A stretch of 64,000 bases of DNA, taken from Artocarpus heterophyllus (taxonomy: Eukaryota > Streptophyta > Magnoliopsida > Rosales > Moraceae). The translations under genes and the position numbers were made by a program. Position 1 is the first letter of the stretch. The number at the start of each line of letters is the position of its first letter. The stretch spans positions 15,046,160 through 15,110,159 of the forward strand of contig CM046345.1 in assembly GCA_025403435.1 (NCBI GenBank). The letters run 5' to 3'. The notes beneath the pieces were generated by a model that was not told the DNA's origin, ran no database searches, and was given only the letters and a program-made list of their open reading frames with translations. Positions 37,079 through 50,427 of the stretch are shown in pieces.

Positions 37079-39265
37079 TGTAACGCCCTGAAATTTAATT
37101 AATGTTATTGCAATGTAAAATGATGAATTAGTGTGCCATAATTAAAGTTTCAACGTTAATTTGATCATTTGATTAAATTTTGAATTTTAGGTTGTTTTGT
37201 TAATTTAATAAATTCTAATGATTTCTTATTGTTTTAAAATGTTGTTTTGAGTTTCAAAACACAACCGTTTATAAAATGTTAAAAAAAAAACATTCCGTTT
37301 TTATAAAACCGTGGGTGGCACATGGTTTTCGCACAGTAAAACCGCCCACCATTTTTCTCTATTTATTTTCTCTCCTCTTCCTCTCTCTTCACTCTCAGCT
37401 TTCACTCTCTCTCTCCTCCTCTCTCCCGTGTGATCTCTCTCACACTCTCTCTCGGTCTCTCTCTTCTCTCTCAATTTCTCTTCAAATTTTTAAATCAAAA
37501 TTCGAATCCAAGCTTCGGGTTAGCAAGAAGGAAGCTCGGGGACGTGATTTGGCAACCAAGAACGCAGATTGAAGCTTCGATTCGAGGTTAATTTTGAAAT
37601 TTCTAAACTTTTTCAAAATTTTCAATTTTCGTGCATTTTTGAAATCTAAGTTTGTTTGAGCTTAGAAAACCTTTGTTTTGAATTAAAGGAACTTAAAACA
37701 CTTAGAATCTAAGCTTGGATTGTAGAAAAACGGATTAGATTCAAGATTTTTCATTTTTCCTCATTTTCTCCTATTTTTGGATTTTTGGGATTTTTGTGTT
37801 TAAATCTTGTTTAAATGAGTTCAAAAGTGTCCAAACATGTTTTTCTATCGTCTATGAATATTTTCCATGCCTGAGATTTGAGAAAAACAGGTTAAAATCA
37901 AGATTTGGATTTTGGGATAACCGAAACCCGTGGCTAGGATTTATGGCTTTCTCTAGTTCGGCAGGCCAGATTCAAAGGATCAGCAGGTCGGACTCATCCG
38001 TTCGGCAGGCCGAACCTGGGAAATGTCCGGCCGACCGGACTTGATTTCCGGCAGGCTGGACTGCACAGTTCGGCCGGCCGAAGCAAGGCGTCCGGTAGGC
38101 CGGCAGAGCATAGGAAATTTTGTGGTTTTTCACCCGTTTTCACTGTTTTGAACCCCGATTGAAATTTCAACCTTGTAAAATGATTTTAAATATACAAACA
38201 GCACACTAGGACGTTATGAAATGGTTTAGTACCATAGAATGTCTCAAACTAGATATTGATCGACTTAGCACGTATCTAGGATCGTTTGTGGTTCCGCGGA
38301 GCTAACGTATAGCGGACCGGGATGACGGTGTAGGGCACCAGCACGAGTATCGAGGTAGGACTTCTACTCTTTCTTTGGTAACCCAGTTTCAAAATGATTT
38401 GGCTTTGAAAAGGGTTTCTCTAAAAATGTTTTCAACGATTGATTGAAAAATGAGATTTTATCGGTTATTTTTATAAACCGTGAATTGAAGTGAACTTCAT
38501 AATGAATGTTAATGAGAATATCTGGTAAATGGGCTTTGTATGATAATAGAAATGAATATAAGGGCATGATGTCATATCAGAGATCGGGTCGTGTAGCGAT
38601 CGACCTTGGGGGCAGGTCCCAAAACCCAACTGGGCCACTACGGTGGTGATATTCATGTGGTTTGCCTAGGAAAAGAAAATGATGTTTCTGGTCGACCGAA
38701 TAAACTGTTTTGGGTAAGAACAGTTTTATTTAAATTTATTTATTCAAGGTTTCTTTTAAATAATTCCCTGAATAATGATACTTTTCTTTAAATTAAATAA
38801 TTTATTAAAATATAGTCCTACTGAGCCTTTCGCTCACATTCTCCTTGTTTTTCTTAAATTTGCCCCTCTATGTGGATTCCCATTTAGGTTCGAGAGGACT
38901 CAACGGACAGAACTCAAGAGCAGTAGAAGAACTAGTAGATTATTTGTATTATTTGATCAAGGCATGTAATGTTTTTAACTTTCTTTATGCTTGGACTGTG
39001 GTTGTATTATTATATTATCGGTACTATATGTGTGCACAAGTTGTGGGTCAGTGGGACCCATACTTGCAGTTCTTTATTATTTTATTATTCGCTTAATGAT
39101 TTCACCTGCTTAATGTTTATGAATTCTTTTATAAAAATTAGTTTTGAAACTTCCACATTTTTATTATTTAATTTAACCCTTAAAATTCTTTTTTTTTAAT
39201 TAAATTTCTCTTTTAATTAATTTAAATAATCCGCCACGTCACCTCCCGTATTCTGAGACGTGACA
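37079..39265 (+). repeat. 3' LTR of the Ty3/gypsy element
   Basis: About 2187 bp, TGTAACGCCC to GACGTGACA. It keeps the unbroken inverted motif TTCGGCAGGCCGAA (near 38000) where the 5' LTR shows TG/CA changes at the CpG sites. Confidence 0.93.
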
Positions 39266-39696
39266 GTAACAACTCACAACAACAGTTGATGAACATTCAA
39301 ATGATGGAATATTTGAACTCTAAAAAAAAAAAAAAAGCATTTCATGATCACCATGCAAAATACATTTTCTTGCCTTCAAACTAATTTTTGCAAGTAGTTG
39401 CACAAATCTAGCTGACTTGGTTTACATTAGACTAATGCAGCGATGGTAAATATCACAAATATATTTTCTTTTCTTTTTTTTTTTTGAATTTAGAGGTGGA
39501 GATTCTAACTTTTCACCTTTTGATAAAGTCGATTGTAGATTTATTACTAATATATGTCTACAACCACCGTATGTTTTCCTTTTCAAGAACATATAATTTT
39601 TATTCTTTTTCTTTCCTTTGTTGTCTTTGAAATACCAATCACACTAAAATTCACTATGTGGGCTTCCTCTATACATATTCCCATCCAACTAAACGA
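39266..39696. other. Gap between the gypsy element and COBRA-like gene
   Basis: Holds the 3' flank of the COBRA-like gene. At 39470-39535 the minus strand reads a B-box-like GTTAGAATCTCC and then an A-run, like the tail of a tRNA-derived SINE. Otherwise AT-rich with nothing recognisable. Confidence 0.5.
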
Positions 39697-42600
39697 TCAC
39701 AAAAATGCCACAATAACAAGAACCCAAAAGAGAGCCAAACTTTGGGAGATTTTGAGTAGAGTTGGATGAGCCGAATTGGGAAGATATGGGTAGGCATCAG
39801 GTGGGGGCATCATGCATTCATCACCGTTAAAGTAGACTTTGCGCGGGAAAGCCCAGCCTTCCTTGAATGTGAATGAATCTAGATCCTTCTCAAGTATTAA
39901 TTCCGTCTGAACATTCCCATCTGGCCCAGCTTCCATTAAGACATCGTTGTAGAATTTTTGCCCATAAAACAGACCAGTGTCATCTGTGCACAATCAGAAG
40001 AGTAGAATAAGTACTATTAGATTGAACTTCCACCTTCTTCTATTTGCTACATTTATCCCTTGTAATGAAAAAATGTATAACAATGTTATGTAATGTTTTT
40101 TATTGACCTTAAGAGAGGAAAGATTCAAACTCTTTACTTTTAGGTGAAATCGGATATAGTTTCTATCACTAGGCTAGGTCCGCAACTATATGTTATGCAA
40201 TGTTTTATATCTTCAATTAGAAAGGGAAAATAATAAGCGAAGATAGCATGTTTTTCAATTAGTAGTATACTCAAAAAGGGAGATTGTATTATATGATAAC
40301 GAGGCAGTAATATCCCATAATTATATTGATCGAGTCATCCTTTAGCATAATAGTTACCCATGTATTTTTCATTATTGTAAAACTATGTCTAGAAGAAGTA
40401 AAAAATTGATGGAAAAGAAATCATGGGCATGATCTAACGGTAAAATCACATATGATTCCACTACAAAGTGAAGAATTCAAATTCCCCACCTCCAAGTTCA
40501 AAAAAATGGATGGAAAGAAAAGAATAGAAGGATTTTTGAAGAGAAAACATAAGTGCATGTTGTTTGGTGGGAGAGAGATGCGAAGACATAAAAGGACCCA
40601 CAAGTCTTACTATATTTACTCCACCCAAAAATAGAGTTTTTTTTTTTTTTTTTGGAGAGAAATCGTTACAACTTGGATGGAAGGTCAAATTACTTTTTTA
40701 TCCTTGTTTTAAAACTAAAATAATATTATCGGTTAAAATAGTCATTCACTTGATCCTTCCACACCTTTCGTTCTGTTGTACCAAATAAAATAAACGAAAA
40801 ACAATTTCTTTAAAAGCCCTTGCATGTTTTTTTATTTCCCACCTTTTGCATTTTTCTTTCCATGTGCTACCAAATGGAGTGCAGGTGTCTTGTAGGGAAT
40901 TTCACAAATAGGAATTTATCACAAAATAGCTTTCTGGAATATATGCGTGTGCGCGTGTGTTTATCAGACTTACTGTTGGATTTGTAGGGGGCTATTGGCT
41001 TGTAATTGAAGCTGAAAACTTGGGTGAGATTGTTAAGATTTGGGTGCTCAACAACAAGTGTCCACTGTGTGTAATTCAAGCGATAATCAAAGTTTGTGAT
41101 TGCAATCTTGGCACGCCAATACTGCTGGTAGTTAAGCTTCACATGCCAATGCACTCGAATTGGGCACATGTGCGTTGTGCATTGAAGCAATGGGGTATTA
41201 TCTTTAGTTGGTTTGTGCAATCCCACAACACTTGACAGCTTTGAGTCACTCCTGCATTATGTCAAATATTGATTATAAATTGACAATATATACACATAAA
41301 CATATACATAGTTCTATGAATATAGACAAAACAACTTTAGTATGTATTAAACAGGGACATGGAGAAGAGAAAGCACTTGAAGTTGAAATCAAGATTTGCC
41401 TTCAACTTCTTTGATTTTGTGTAAGGTATTTAAGGTTGAAGATATAAATGTGACTTATGATGTGTGTAAATTTGATGGAGTAATTAGAGGTAAGCAATGA
41501 GGGCTTACTCGACGCATTTGCTCTTGTCTTGGCAACCACAAGCACAAGTTGGACATGGAGTGATGGTGGAGTTGTAGAATGATGACAAGGAGACACAGCA
41601 TTTCGGGTACCGAGAAGCGAGCAACTGCGAGTACGTGCATGTTACGTTCCAAGTCACTGCAAATGACACGAGAAACATTCTTAAAAACATGAAAAAACTA
41701 AAGGGTTGTCTTGTTCAGGAATGCTATTAGGCGGACAGAAAGAATGATGTTTGAAGCTCTGTTCTGTTTTAGTCAATAGGTATTGTTAAAGTCGCTCTTT
41801 GGAGGGTTTTGGTAGGGGATTGAAGTTATACCAGATACCACATTTAAATTAACAACTAGAAAAAATGATTTTTAATTGTTTAGGTGTTTTGGTCGTAATT
41901 TTAGTAACAGGGCCCACTATACAAATTTCATGTAATATTAAGAGTATTATTGATATAACACAAATTAAAAGCTTGTCAAGGACACATCATTTAAAAAAAA
42001 TCAAGTGCGTTTTAAGAATCAATAATGATCTAAGTTGACAGGTCCATATGTTACACAAAAGAAATCTAATGCCCATATCATTACGAGACAAAAAGTAACC
42101 TTATAATCTTATACTCAGTAGCCAACTCTAATCATGATTTAATTGTATCGTACTAAATAACAATAATAATCATGAAATTTCCCCAACATTTCTCTAGTGA
42201 TTGCCTATAAATTATAAATATATAGAACTATTAAAAACACTTACTAAAAGCTTGAGTTCTTCGACGACCATCAGACGAGAAGAAAACCGTGGAGGGCACA
42301 ATCGTTGCCTGGCTGCAAGTGTAGCCAGGGCCAGGACCCATCAAAGTGAAGTTCTTTGGCAGCTTCACAGTCTTGTTGGAAGTGCCCGAGCGCCCAACAC
42401 TGACCTGGAAGGAGGACACAGCAGCAGAAGGGTCTTGTCCCCAAGAGGACACAACACCGCCTTTACAACAATTGGCAATCTGTTGGTTGTAAGGCACTCC
42501 AGGAAGCAAGTCCACAACTGTGGGGTTCTTCTTGCAACAGTATGGGATGCTGCTTTTGAACGTGGAACAGTCCCCTTGCTCTGTGGCTTCAGCTCCCACC

Positions 42601-43205
42601 ATTGACCATATCACTTCCTTCTTTGCCCAAACCCACCCTAAGGTCCAGCCGGGGCTCATTATGTGCCGGTACATTTGGAAGTTGGTCATTGTCACCACTG
42701 CCTGAAAAATTTATTTGCCATGGTTATAAAAGGTTCCTAATTTTCTTTTTGTTAAATATGTTAAATTTGTGTGCACATCTCTATCATGGTATCAGAGCGA
42801 AGGTTTTTTATTTAATCACTATGAATAAGACTATCTGATTTATAGTCTCTTAAGTTTTCATATACGAGGCTACAGATAAAGGGGAGCATTAGAGCATAAA
42901 AATCAACGTTGAGAAGGATGCTTATCTAACAAGGTGTTTTCTTTTTGAAACACCAGTAATTACCACATAGCCATCTGGAGTCCAGGAAATAACATCCCAT
43001 TTGATTGTAATGTTGCCATTTGGATCCAATGGGTCATATGCAGCTAAAAATTGTAAAAAGAGAAATCTCATTAATTGAAATTTCATTTTGAAAAATCAAT
43101 CTTATGGCATTGAATTTTCTCAACTAAACGCTTACCTGCATGAGAAAACATGATAACAAAAAGAACAGCTGAAATAACTTGACTTGCATGTTTGCTGGAA
43201 GCCAT
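39697..43205 (-). CDS. COBRA-like GPI-anchored cell-wall protein, intact
   Basis: Six exons on the minus strand: 43136-43205, 42964-43043, 42245-42701, 41509-41656, 40974-41251 and 39697-39983. All junctions are GT..AG and phases agree, giving 1320 bp and 439 aa, normal for the family. The N-terminal 23 residues form a signal peptide (hydrophobic VISAVLFVIMF). Next come the COBRA domain start (YDPLDPNGNITIKWDV), the cellulose-binding-like region, and the cysteine-rich CCVSLSSFYN and CPTCACGC block. The C-terminus ends in PPPDAYPYLPN and a hydrophobic tail, as in GPI-anchored members. COBRA-like proteins act at the plasma membrane and wall to orient cellulose deposition; the sequence looks closest to the COBL4/COBL2 side, but I could not build a tree. 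Intron 5 holds two SINE-like repeats, and intron 2 a PBS-like sequence. A pseudogene relative lies 7 kb upstream in the same orientation. Confidence 0.94.
40096..40190 (-). mobile_element. SINE-like repeat in COBRA-like intron 5
   Basis: The minus strand shows an A-box-like TAGCCTAGTGATAG, then a B-box-like GAGTTTGAATCTTTCC about 45 nt on, then an A-rich tail. This matches tRNA-derived plant SINEs. Ends are approximate. Confidence 0.5.
40425..40507 (+). mobile_element. SINE-like repeat in COBRA-like intron 5
   Basis: The plus strand has GGCATGATCTAACGG (A-box-like), GAATTCAAATTCCCC (B-box-like) and an A-run. The GAATTCAAATTCCC-x-ACTTC phrase also occurs in DODA-like intron 1 near 10853, 16466 and 21690, so those may hold related SINE tails. 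Confidence 0.5.
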
Positions 43206-46200
43206 GCTTCTAAGTTTGGGTGCCGTTCAAACAATGAAGCAGAGATTTGTATTTGTGTAAACAATGATGCTGAATCGTATATGAACTGTCTCAAGCTTAA
43301 CTACTGGTTTGTTTCGGAGTTTATGTCGTTTTCTTTGGCAGATTGTATTCAATTTTATATGATATGTATGTTAGAGGTTGGACTTGGAACACGCTAGCAT
43401 TTTTGGAATATTGAAATGCAAAAGCTCAACAGTTAGGAATCTGTGAATAGGTCTCTCAAGTATGTTGCCAATTTTGAGTTTTCTTTAAATCACAATTCCA
43501 ATTGTTTAAACTACCTGTCAAACAAAAAAAGTGGTCACCTCAGGCAACAAAGAAATTACCTGCTGTTATTATTCTATTAATGAAGCTTCATCTGATAATA
43601 AGGCTCATTTTGATGCCCCAATTGGTATTCATATAAGGGTTACTCACTTTCCATTGTGATTTCATCAAAATGGCATACCTTGTAATGTAGTTCTTACAAG
43701 CGCCCTCTAAATTTCAAATTCATATCGAATTCACATTTTTAAGGATCAACAAATGATTTTAACTTCTGAATTAACGAATTTACCTTTTGTAGCATTTTAG
43801 TTTAGCATATAAATATATGTGGTTGAGGGTATTATGGTAATCTAGTATAAGCTCTACTAACCCCACAAGGTTACAACCTCTGAAAAGAAAAAGGATTAAA
43901 AGAAAAAACAAAAATCCCTTTTTTATTATGCATTATGTGTGTTCTCTATCCTCCTTTGTTTTATACAAATGTCCTTTATCATATTACTTTTTTGGTGAGG
44001 CCTTTGATATAACATCAAGGAAATTTGCGAGAGCTGCAACAAATATTAGTCAACTGCTCCTTGTGATAATGACTCATTAACTGGCTCTTGATACCATACC
44101 GCTATGCCCTGTTGGAAAAGGAAAAAAAAAAAAAAAAAAAACTGTTGACTTTGTCAATTGCCCAAGAGAAAATGGGCCCATTTGAATGAGCTGTTGAATG
44201 ATCAAAATCATGCTTATTTTTTCTATATTATGAGGTGTTGTTACATTGGTATAATATATATATATATATATATATGTTACCAACTATAATGATTCAAGTG
44301 ATGAGGCAATCTGAACAGCATTTGAGCTCATATCTATTGACCTGTATATTTTGCTGATTGAACTGGAGTATGGTTCAAAGGGTATTTTGTAAACCAGTTA
44401 AAATTAAAAAAAAACTGATTCAAAAACTGTAACATGTGAAAATTTTCATTGTTATTGGTTTGAATCAATTGGTTCGAACTGGTTTACAAAACGAAAGATA
44501 AGAAGCTTCGGAGCCAATCATTACATAAATGAAGTTCAAATTATTAACTGATAAAGTATGTGGGTATGTTTATTTTTGTTTATTTTTTTCCCTGCTCAAA
44601 TGCCTCTATGAGATGAACCATGTGGATGAGAAATCCATAAAAAAATCTGTATATTAATATGCTATCATTACTTTGATTATTTTAAAGGCAATTATTGGCG
44701 TTTTTCTAACTCATCAGATAAGGATTTTTCAACCTCCAGATTTTGTTTCTTCTGAGGATGATACAATTTCTTATATAGCAATACAATTCGCGTAAGGTAA
44801 CAACTTATTTCCCTAATTGGCATTTCTTCATCATTTGAACCAAAAATCAATTATTAAGTTCAAATATCAGAATTATTAAGGTATTTTTTATGTCTTACAC
44901 TTTTAACAGGCTTTGTTTGTCCCCTTCTCTTGTAGTCTAGTTTGGCCTGCATAATAATCCTATTCTTATTATTAGGTTCAAAAAAACGTTGCCTGCAATA
45001 TAATCTATTCCCTTACGCTATATTTGGCAAGAGGGATAGAAATTAGAAAGAATGAAGAGAATTAGATGGACGAGAATATATGAACCCGTTTGCTTTATAG
45101 GTTTGAATATAAAGTTTGAAAAAAAAATTAAATTTGTTTGAATTTTTAAGAGAGAAAGCACTAACAAAAAGAGTTTGAACCCAAACTAATTTCAAACGCT
45201 TAAAACAAATGGGCTAGAAGGGTATAATTCTTTATGTTGTTAGATAAGAAAGAAGGAGAGTTGAAATGATAAATTAATCCTTATTTAATTATTTACTATA
45301 TTGTCCATTTATTATTTCATGCTTACTTTTTTAAAAGATAAAATAGTATTTGTAAAATTTTAATTAACGGATTGCATGAATACGTTCATGGTGAAAGGAT
45401 GCAACATGGTAGGTCAGAAAGAGAGTCTCCTTCTTTGTTTCTATTTTCTCCTTTTCCTCCTCTATTCCGTTCAACCAAACAAAGAATTAAGACCCCGGCC
45501 CACCGACAAAGCCAACTTAGTCCCAAGGGCCTCTACTGAAATTTTTCCTTAATTATTTTTACTCGACATTCCTTTCTTTTGCCCCTCTTGAAATTAGTTA
45601 ATTCCAAAGTTTATAATAGAATTATCAAAAGTGTCTTATTATGCTTTTTTTTTTTGCTTTTAATTATGCACATTATCTTTAGGAAAAAATAGGCAAATAA
45701 TTGGTTTGGCTAACCTTTTTAATAAATGGTTGAATATTTTTTTGGGCAATTGGGGTTGAATTTTTTTGGCAAACAGACATTTTTTTTACGGAGGTAAATC
45801 AATGATAACCCTTAATAAATCGACAACAAACACATAGTTTGTTGTTGATAAACCAATTTATTGATTCATTATTGATAAACCGGTAATTTATTAAATGAAA
45901 TTGGTCAGTCACTAATTGATATTAGTTAACTAGTGATAAACTACAAAATTAATCAGTGTTAAGCACATACTAGAACATCATTGATTAATCTTTTTTTTTT
46001 AAAAAAAAAAAGCACTTTTTTTTTAATTTTACAAAACTTTAGTCACCTACTAAAAAAGATTAGCCCCTATTCTTATTTAAAACCCCAAATGAATTAAAAT
46101 ACGTATATTTTATTACTTAAAATTTAAAACCAAACTATATTCAATTATACTTAACTATAAGAAGATATGAACAGATTAAAAAAAGTACAATAGAGATTAA

Positions 46201-47437
46201 TTACAAAAGGTATTACAAATTTTGTACTATTTTTTTCAGTTCCCTTGCAGACAAGTTTAAAGTTGGTTACGAATCAAATAGCGTTCCTGCCAAATCAGAT
46301 GGAATACATTTAAGGTTATTTACTTCTTATACCTTATATAGGTTTATTCAAATACTATAGTTTCGGTTTTGTCAATATATACTTTTAAATTAAATTTAAG
46401 ACACAAATTTATATTTTTTTCCCAATTAATATTCAATTTTGACTTAAAAATTGCCCAAACTATCTTTAAATTGAAAAAAAGAAGAAGAAGAGAAGAAGAA
46501 GAAAACTTTAAAAACTTAACAAAAACTTTATAGTAAGATTTTTTTACTTCAAAAATGTATAAAATAACCTCAAAAATGTGTGTTTGTGTGTTTGTTTTCT
46601 TATTTCTTTTTGAAAGTTTTAATTTATTTCACTTTTGCTTAAAGATAATATGTCATTTTAAAGGTCAAAATTAACTATTGACTTATGGTAAAGTATAGAT
46701 TTGTATAATAAACTTAATGTGAAGGTATACATTTGATGAAATAAAAAATAGATTTTAAATTAACCTAAAATAGAAAGCATAAAAGATAAATACCCCACAT
46801 GGTTGTTTATTTTGGAATAGAAGACATCTTACCAAACTCTCTTCTTTATGTACAATCAAATTGATGAACGCCCAAAAAATAAATTGTTTATTTTGCCCAC
46901 CAACTTGTGTTTTTATATTTGTCAATTGCAACTCATTCTCTAGCTTAGTTCACAATATTGCCATGCCAAGCATCAGGACGTAGACTAGGATATATTCCCA
47001 AAGATACACATGCGCTAATTAGGTAGATGATGTAGATTTTGGAAATAACACACGTATTAGGATGCTGTCCTAACAGAAATCACATTCTTTTCGGGAAAAA
47101 AAATTTCACATTTTATTCAAAGTATTGTTCCTATATTTAGACTTCCTTGTCCTTGTCAATATATTCACTTGTTCTAGAGTTAACTCCTTTTCGTCATATG
47201 CTATCATTTTGATGAAGATCAAAACATAAAAAAGTGTTGACTTTAAAACCAATTGGCTATGACAAGGCAAGATAGTTTTATGGTTCAGGGTAAGAAGAGC
47301 TTAGAAGATTCATATATATAAACATAAATATTGCTATTACTCTAACATATTTGAAATCCCCAGAAACTCTTTTCTCTTGCACTTTTATTTTCCTCAATAA
47401 AAAAAGAATCGGCGGTGTCTTCATGGCCCCACTCAAT
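43206..47437. other. Intergenic, no gene seen
   Basis: The first few hundred bases would contain the promoter of the COBRA-like gene, but I see no clear TATA box to commit to. The rest is AT-rich with a long A-run (about 44124-44141), a TA microsatellite (44252-44274), a GAA-rich tract (46484-46505) and a TTGATAAAC-rich stretch (45820-45960). No convincing ORF. Confidence 0.5.
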
Positions 47438-49377
47438 TGTTAGACATATATGTCCTAAGGAGTAAAAATGTAATAAGTTTTTGGAGACATTTTTATCTAT
47501 AAAGGATTTATTTATTATTCATATATCAAATAATTGTCTTCTTTACGTTCATAGTTGTTGAATGTATGATAAGTAAACAGAAGTCTGAGACTGTCGGTTT
47601 AAACGTTTAAAATCAGGCATAGGATAGACAGATTATGCGAAAGATATATTTCTAAAAGTGACGGTCTAAATTATAAGATCTGCAATCGAGAGAATAAAGT
47701 TGGGCACTTTATTCATGCAAAGATTGTTATGTTGTCTATATCTGTAACAGGAGATGGTTTGTCTTGGTCATCAGAGATGGACTTCGTGAATAGAAACATT
47801 GGTGCTTTATCATAGGTGACGATGCATTGGATCGGGATATAAAGTATAATTGATTTGGATTAATAATTCTGTCTTGGCAAATCAATTCACTTTAGATAAT
47901 CATATGTATTGTATCTCAATCCCGAGATGAATAGTGGGCCCATTGTCTTGACTTATGTCTTTTGATGTACCAAAGGGTGACATCCACATTTTATGTTGGT
48001 ACGCATGCCGGTATGTTGTAGGCATGACTTTGATAGCGTAGACTTGTTATTCATAGATATGGAATCTATAGCTTCTCTTTAAGAGCCATTTATATTCTCT
48101 TATATGCGTTATCCTGTAATTGAAAAACTAGAGCGCTCAACTATTTAGATACAGAGGTGTAACCGAATGGTATACTGTCTTTGGATGGTAAGTTTTCTGA
48201 TGGTGAGATCATGGAACGTAAGAGAAAAATAATCGAGAAGGTAAGACAGAATTTATCCTTAAGCCGATTATGGATAATCCTATGGGGATACAATACATTA
48301 TGATATGTCATAGAGACTTAGCTATTTAGGCTTCGTAATTCTATATAGCTCGAGAGTGCAGCTCTAAGCTTTTAGTGGAGTAGCGTTAGAGTTTATAATT
48401 ATGAAATGTATATTTGGGATATTGGGTTTCATAATTATCGGGAGCTTGAACTACATAGGTCCATCAGGTCTCTTTGGCTAGCTCATAATAAATTCTGTAA
48501 TGATACGGCGTGCTTTTTTAATAAATTAGTGACTTATGTTAAATTATTAGATTGGCTGATTCGATATAATCAAATAATTAATGTTTGTTTATCAGTTGAA
48601 TTAATTTTGTGAAAAATTAATTCAAGATAAACTTGTTGAATTATCGGAAACATTTATTTTCCTAGAGATTATCTAGATATGGTTGTTTTAATCATATAAC
48701 TTCTCTATTGAGTTATTTGAATTAAAACTAAATATTTATCTAAAGAATCTTGGGTAGAAAATAAAAGATTCGTAGGGATCATTTATCGTAAGTTCGGCAA
48801 GCCGATTTTTAGGTTTGGCTTGCCGAAAGAGTAAGTTTGAAGGGCCGATCTGCTAGTTTGGCCTGCCGACTGATCAATAAATTGATTGCACATTTTCACA
48901 TGATTTTATTAGATATTGATCTAGATTCAAATTTTTGAGGTTTTATCTAATAAGGACTAACCCCTGGATCTAACCTCTATAAATAGGGAGTGAGACTCAT
49001 AAGTTATGAAGATCAGTTAAGAAATCAAGAGTGAGCACTCTATACTGTGAGTCTTTGAAACTCCCCTAAAGAACTATTGTTCACAAATCACAAACTGTAG
49101 TTTTGGGTATTTCTCAATTGGTTGGAAGGAGAGTTACCGAGGAAAGGTTGTACGAGGTGTGCCCAAACACACACCGATCATCGATAGAGAAAGCAAAAAA
49201 GATTAGTTGGCTGAGGCTCTTTTGGAATGTTCTTCTCTTCACGGATTGCGGGAGCTTTTCGGTATACAAGGTTAGTAAGATCTGGTTAATTTATTCATAT
49301 AGCGTATCAAACTTGTGTTTTGAAAAATACTCTAATTAAAAATTTTAAAACTTTCACTGCGTATTATTTTTCTAACA
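47438..49377. mobile_element. Probable solo LTR
   Basis: About 1.94 kb bounded by TGTTAGA and TCTAACA, a perfect 7-bp inverted terminal pair with TG..CA ends. Flanks TCAAT (47433-47437) and TCAAC (49378-49382) agree at four of five bases. A promoter-like TATAAATAGGG lies at about 48977 on the plus strand. No PBS, PPT or coding domain is next to either end, so this is best explained as a solo LTR left by recombination. Family unassigned. Confidence 0.68.
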
Positions 49378-49684
49378 TCAACGCCTTAAGAGTAATATAT
49401 TGAGACCTAACGTGGAACGAAAAGATAATCTGGCCTATGCTTTTTCCTACTAGCATCCAGGGAGCCAAAGTAATATCGGCCAAAGCTATATTCGATAGGC
49501 CTATTATAAGATATAATTGCAGCCTCATTATTGATGTGGGGAATCAATCTCTGGATGATTAAAGAGAGAGTCATACTAGGTCATCTTCTTGTTGCGATGT
49601 CATCACCACCGATGGTCATATACTTTTTTCTCTAGCATACATTATTAGTTACTTCTCCAATTTTGATCTAGTACATGTGACTAG

Positions 49685-49845
49685 AGCTGGCAATTCGTGT
49701 TCGCGTGTCGTATTCGTGTCAACACGTTTACAACACGACACGATTAAACCAAATACGAACACGACACGATTAATAAACGTGCTTAAAATACAAACACAAA
49801 TACGACACACTTAAAACACGTTTAACACGACACGACACACTTAAA
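49685..49845. repeat. CGTGTCGTGT-rich transposon relic
   Basis: Starts AGAGCTGGCAATTCGTGTTC and is then dominated by repeated ACACGACACG and CGTGTTCG words in both senses. This composition is common in a dispersed repeat of many plant genomes; no autonomous element is visible here. Confidence 0.5.
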
Positions 49846-50164
49846 AAAAATTATTATATAATATTTTTCAATTTTGACTATCACAATTTTAAAAATTAAT
49901 TCTTTTACCGTATAATTTTTTTTACTATAAACTAAGAAGTCTCCATTAATATTAACAACATTTAATTATTGAATATTTTAAACTGTATTTTCTTCAAATC
50001 TTTAAATTTTAACTAATTAAGATTGGATAAAAATTAATTTTAAGGCCAACACCTGGAAACACAAGGGACGCCAGCACCTTGAAATAAAAGGGAATAGGCA
50101 TCACTTATATAGAGGAAAAAAGGGATAAAGTGTTTCTTTGTTTTCGATATGAGACTTTTGTTGC

Positions 50165-50427
50165 AAAATTTTAAAACCATAATAAATACATGAGAAGCCC
50201 TTCTTTAATGAAAAACATAAACTCACCTAGGTGGTGGGCTCGCGGCATAATCTCCCTTAGGTGGGAGGTTTGATTCCTTGCAACATCTAAAACTTGAAAT
50301 TTTTTTCTTGTTTCAAAACTTTAAAACCATAATAAATGTATGAGAAGCCCTTCTTTAATGAAAAACAGACTCACCTGAGTGGTGGACTAGCGGCATAATC
50401 TCCCTTGAGAAGGAGGTTTGATTCCTT
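50165..50427. repeat. Two tandem SINE-like units replacing the end of a COBRA-like pseudogene
   Basis: Two units of about 115-125 bp (roughly 50165-50299 and 50300-50427) share the phrases ACCATAATAAAT, GAGAAGCCCTTCTTTAATG, CTCACCT-G-GTGG and GGAGGTTTGATTCCTTG. GGTTTGATTCC fits a tRNA-type B box. COBRA-like homology on the right stops exactly at the second unit. Confidence 0.6.

Larger units (their letters stand above)
30177..39265 (+). mobile_element. Ty3/gypsy chromovirus retrotransposon, full length, inactive
   Basis: Both LTRs, PBS, gag, pol and PPT are present in order on the plus strand. The element is about 9.1 kb. Flanks ATAAC (30172-30176) and GTAAC (39266-39270) agree at four of five bases, fitting a 5-bp target duplication with one later change. 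The order protease, RT, RNase H, integrase and a C-terminal chromodomain-like region places it in the chromovirus branch, probably Tekay/Del. Many in-frame stops make it non-functional. It lies just downstream of the COBRA-like gene and in the opposite orientation. Confidence 0.95.

Noticed and set aside
42201..42605. 134-codon plus-strand frame
   Set aside because: It lies exactly antisense to exon 3 of the COBRA-like gene and is a shadow of it.
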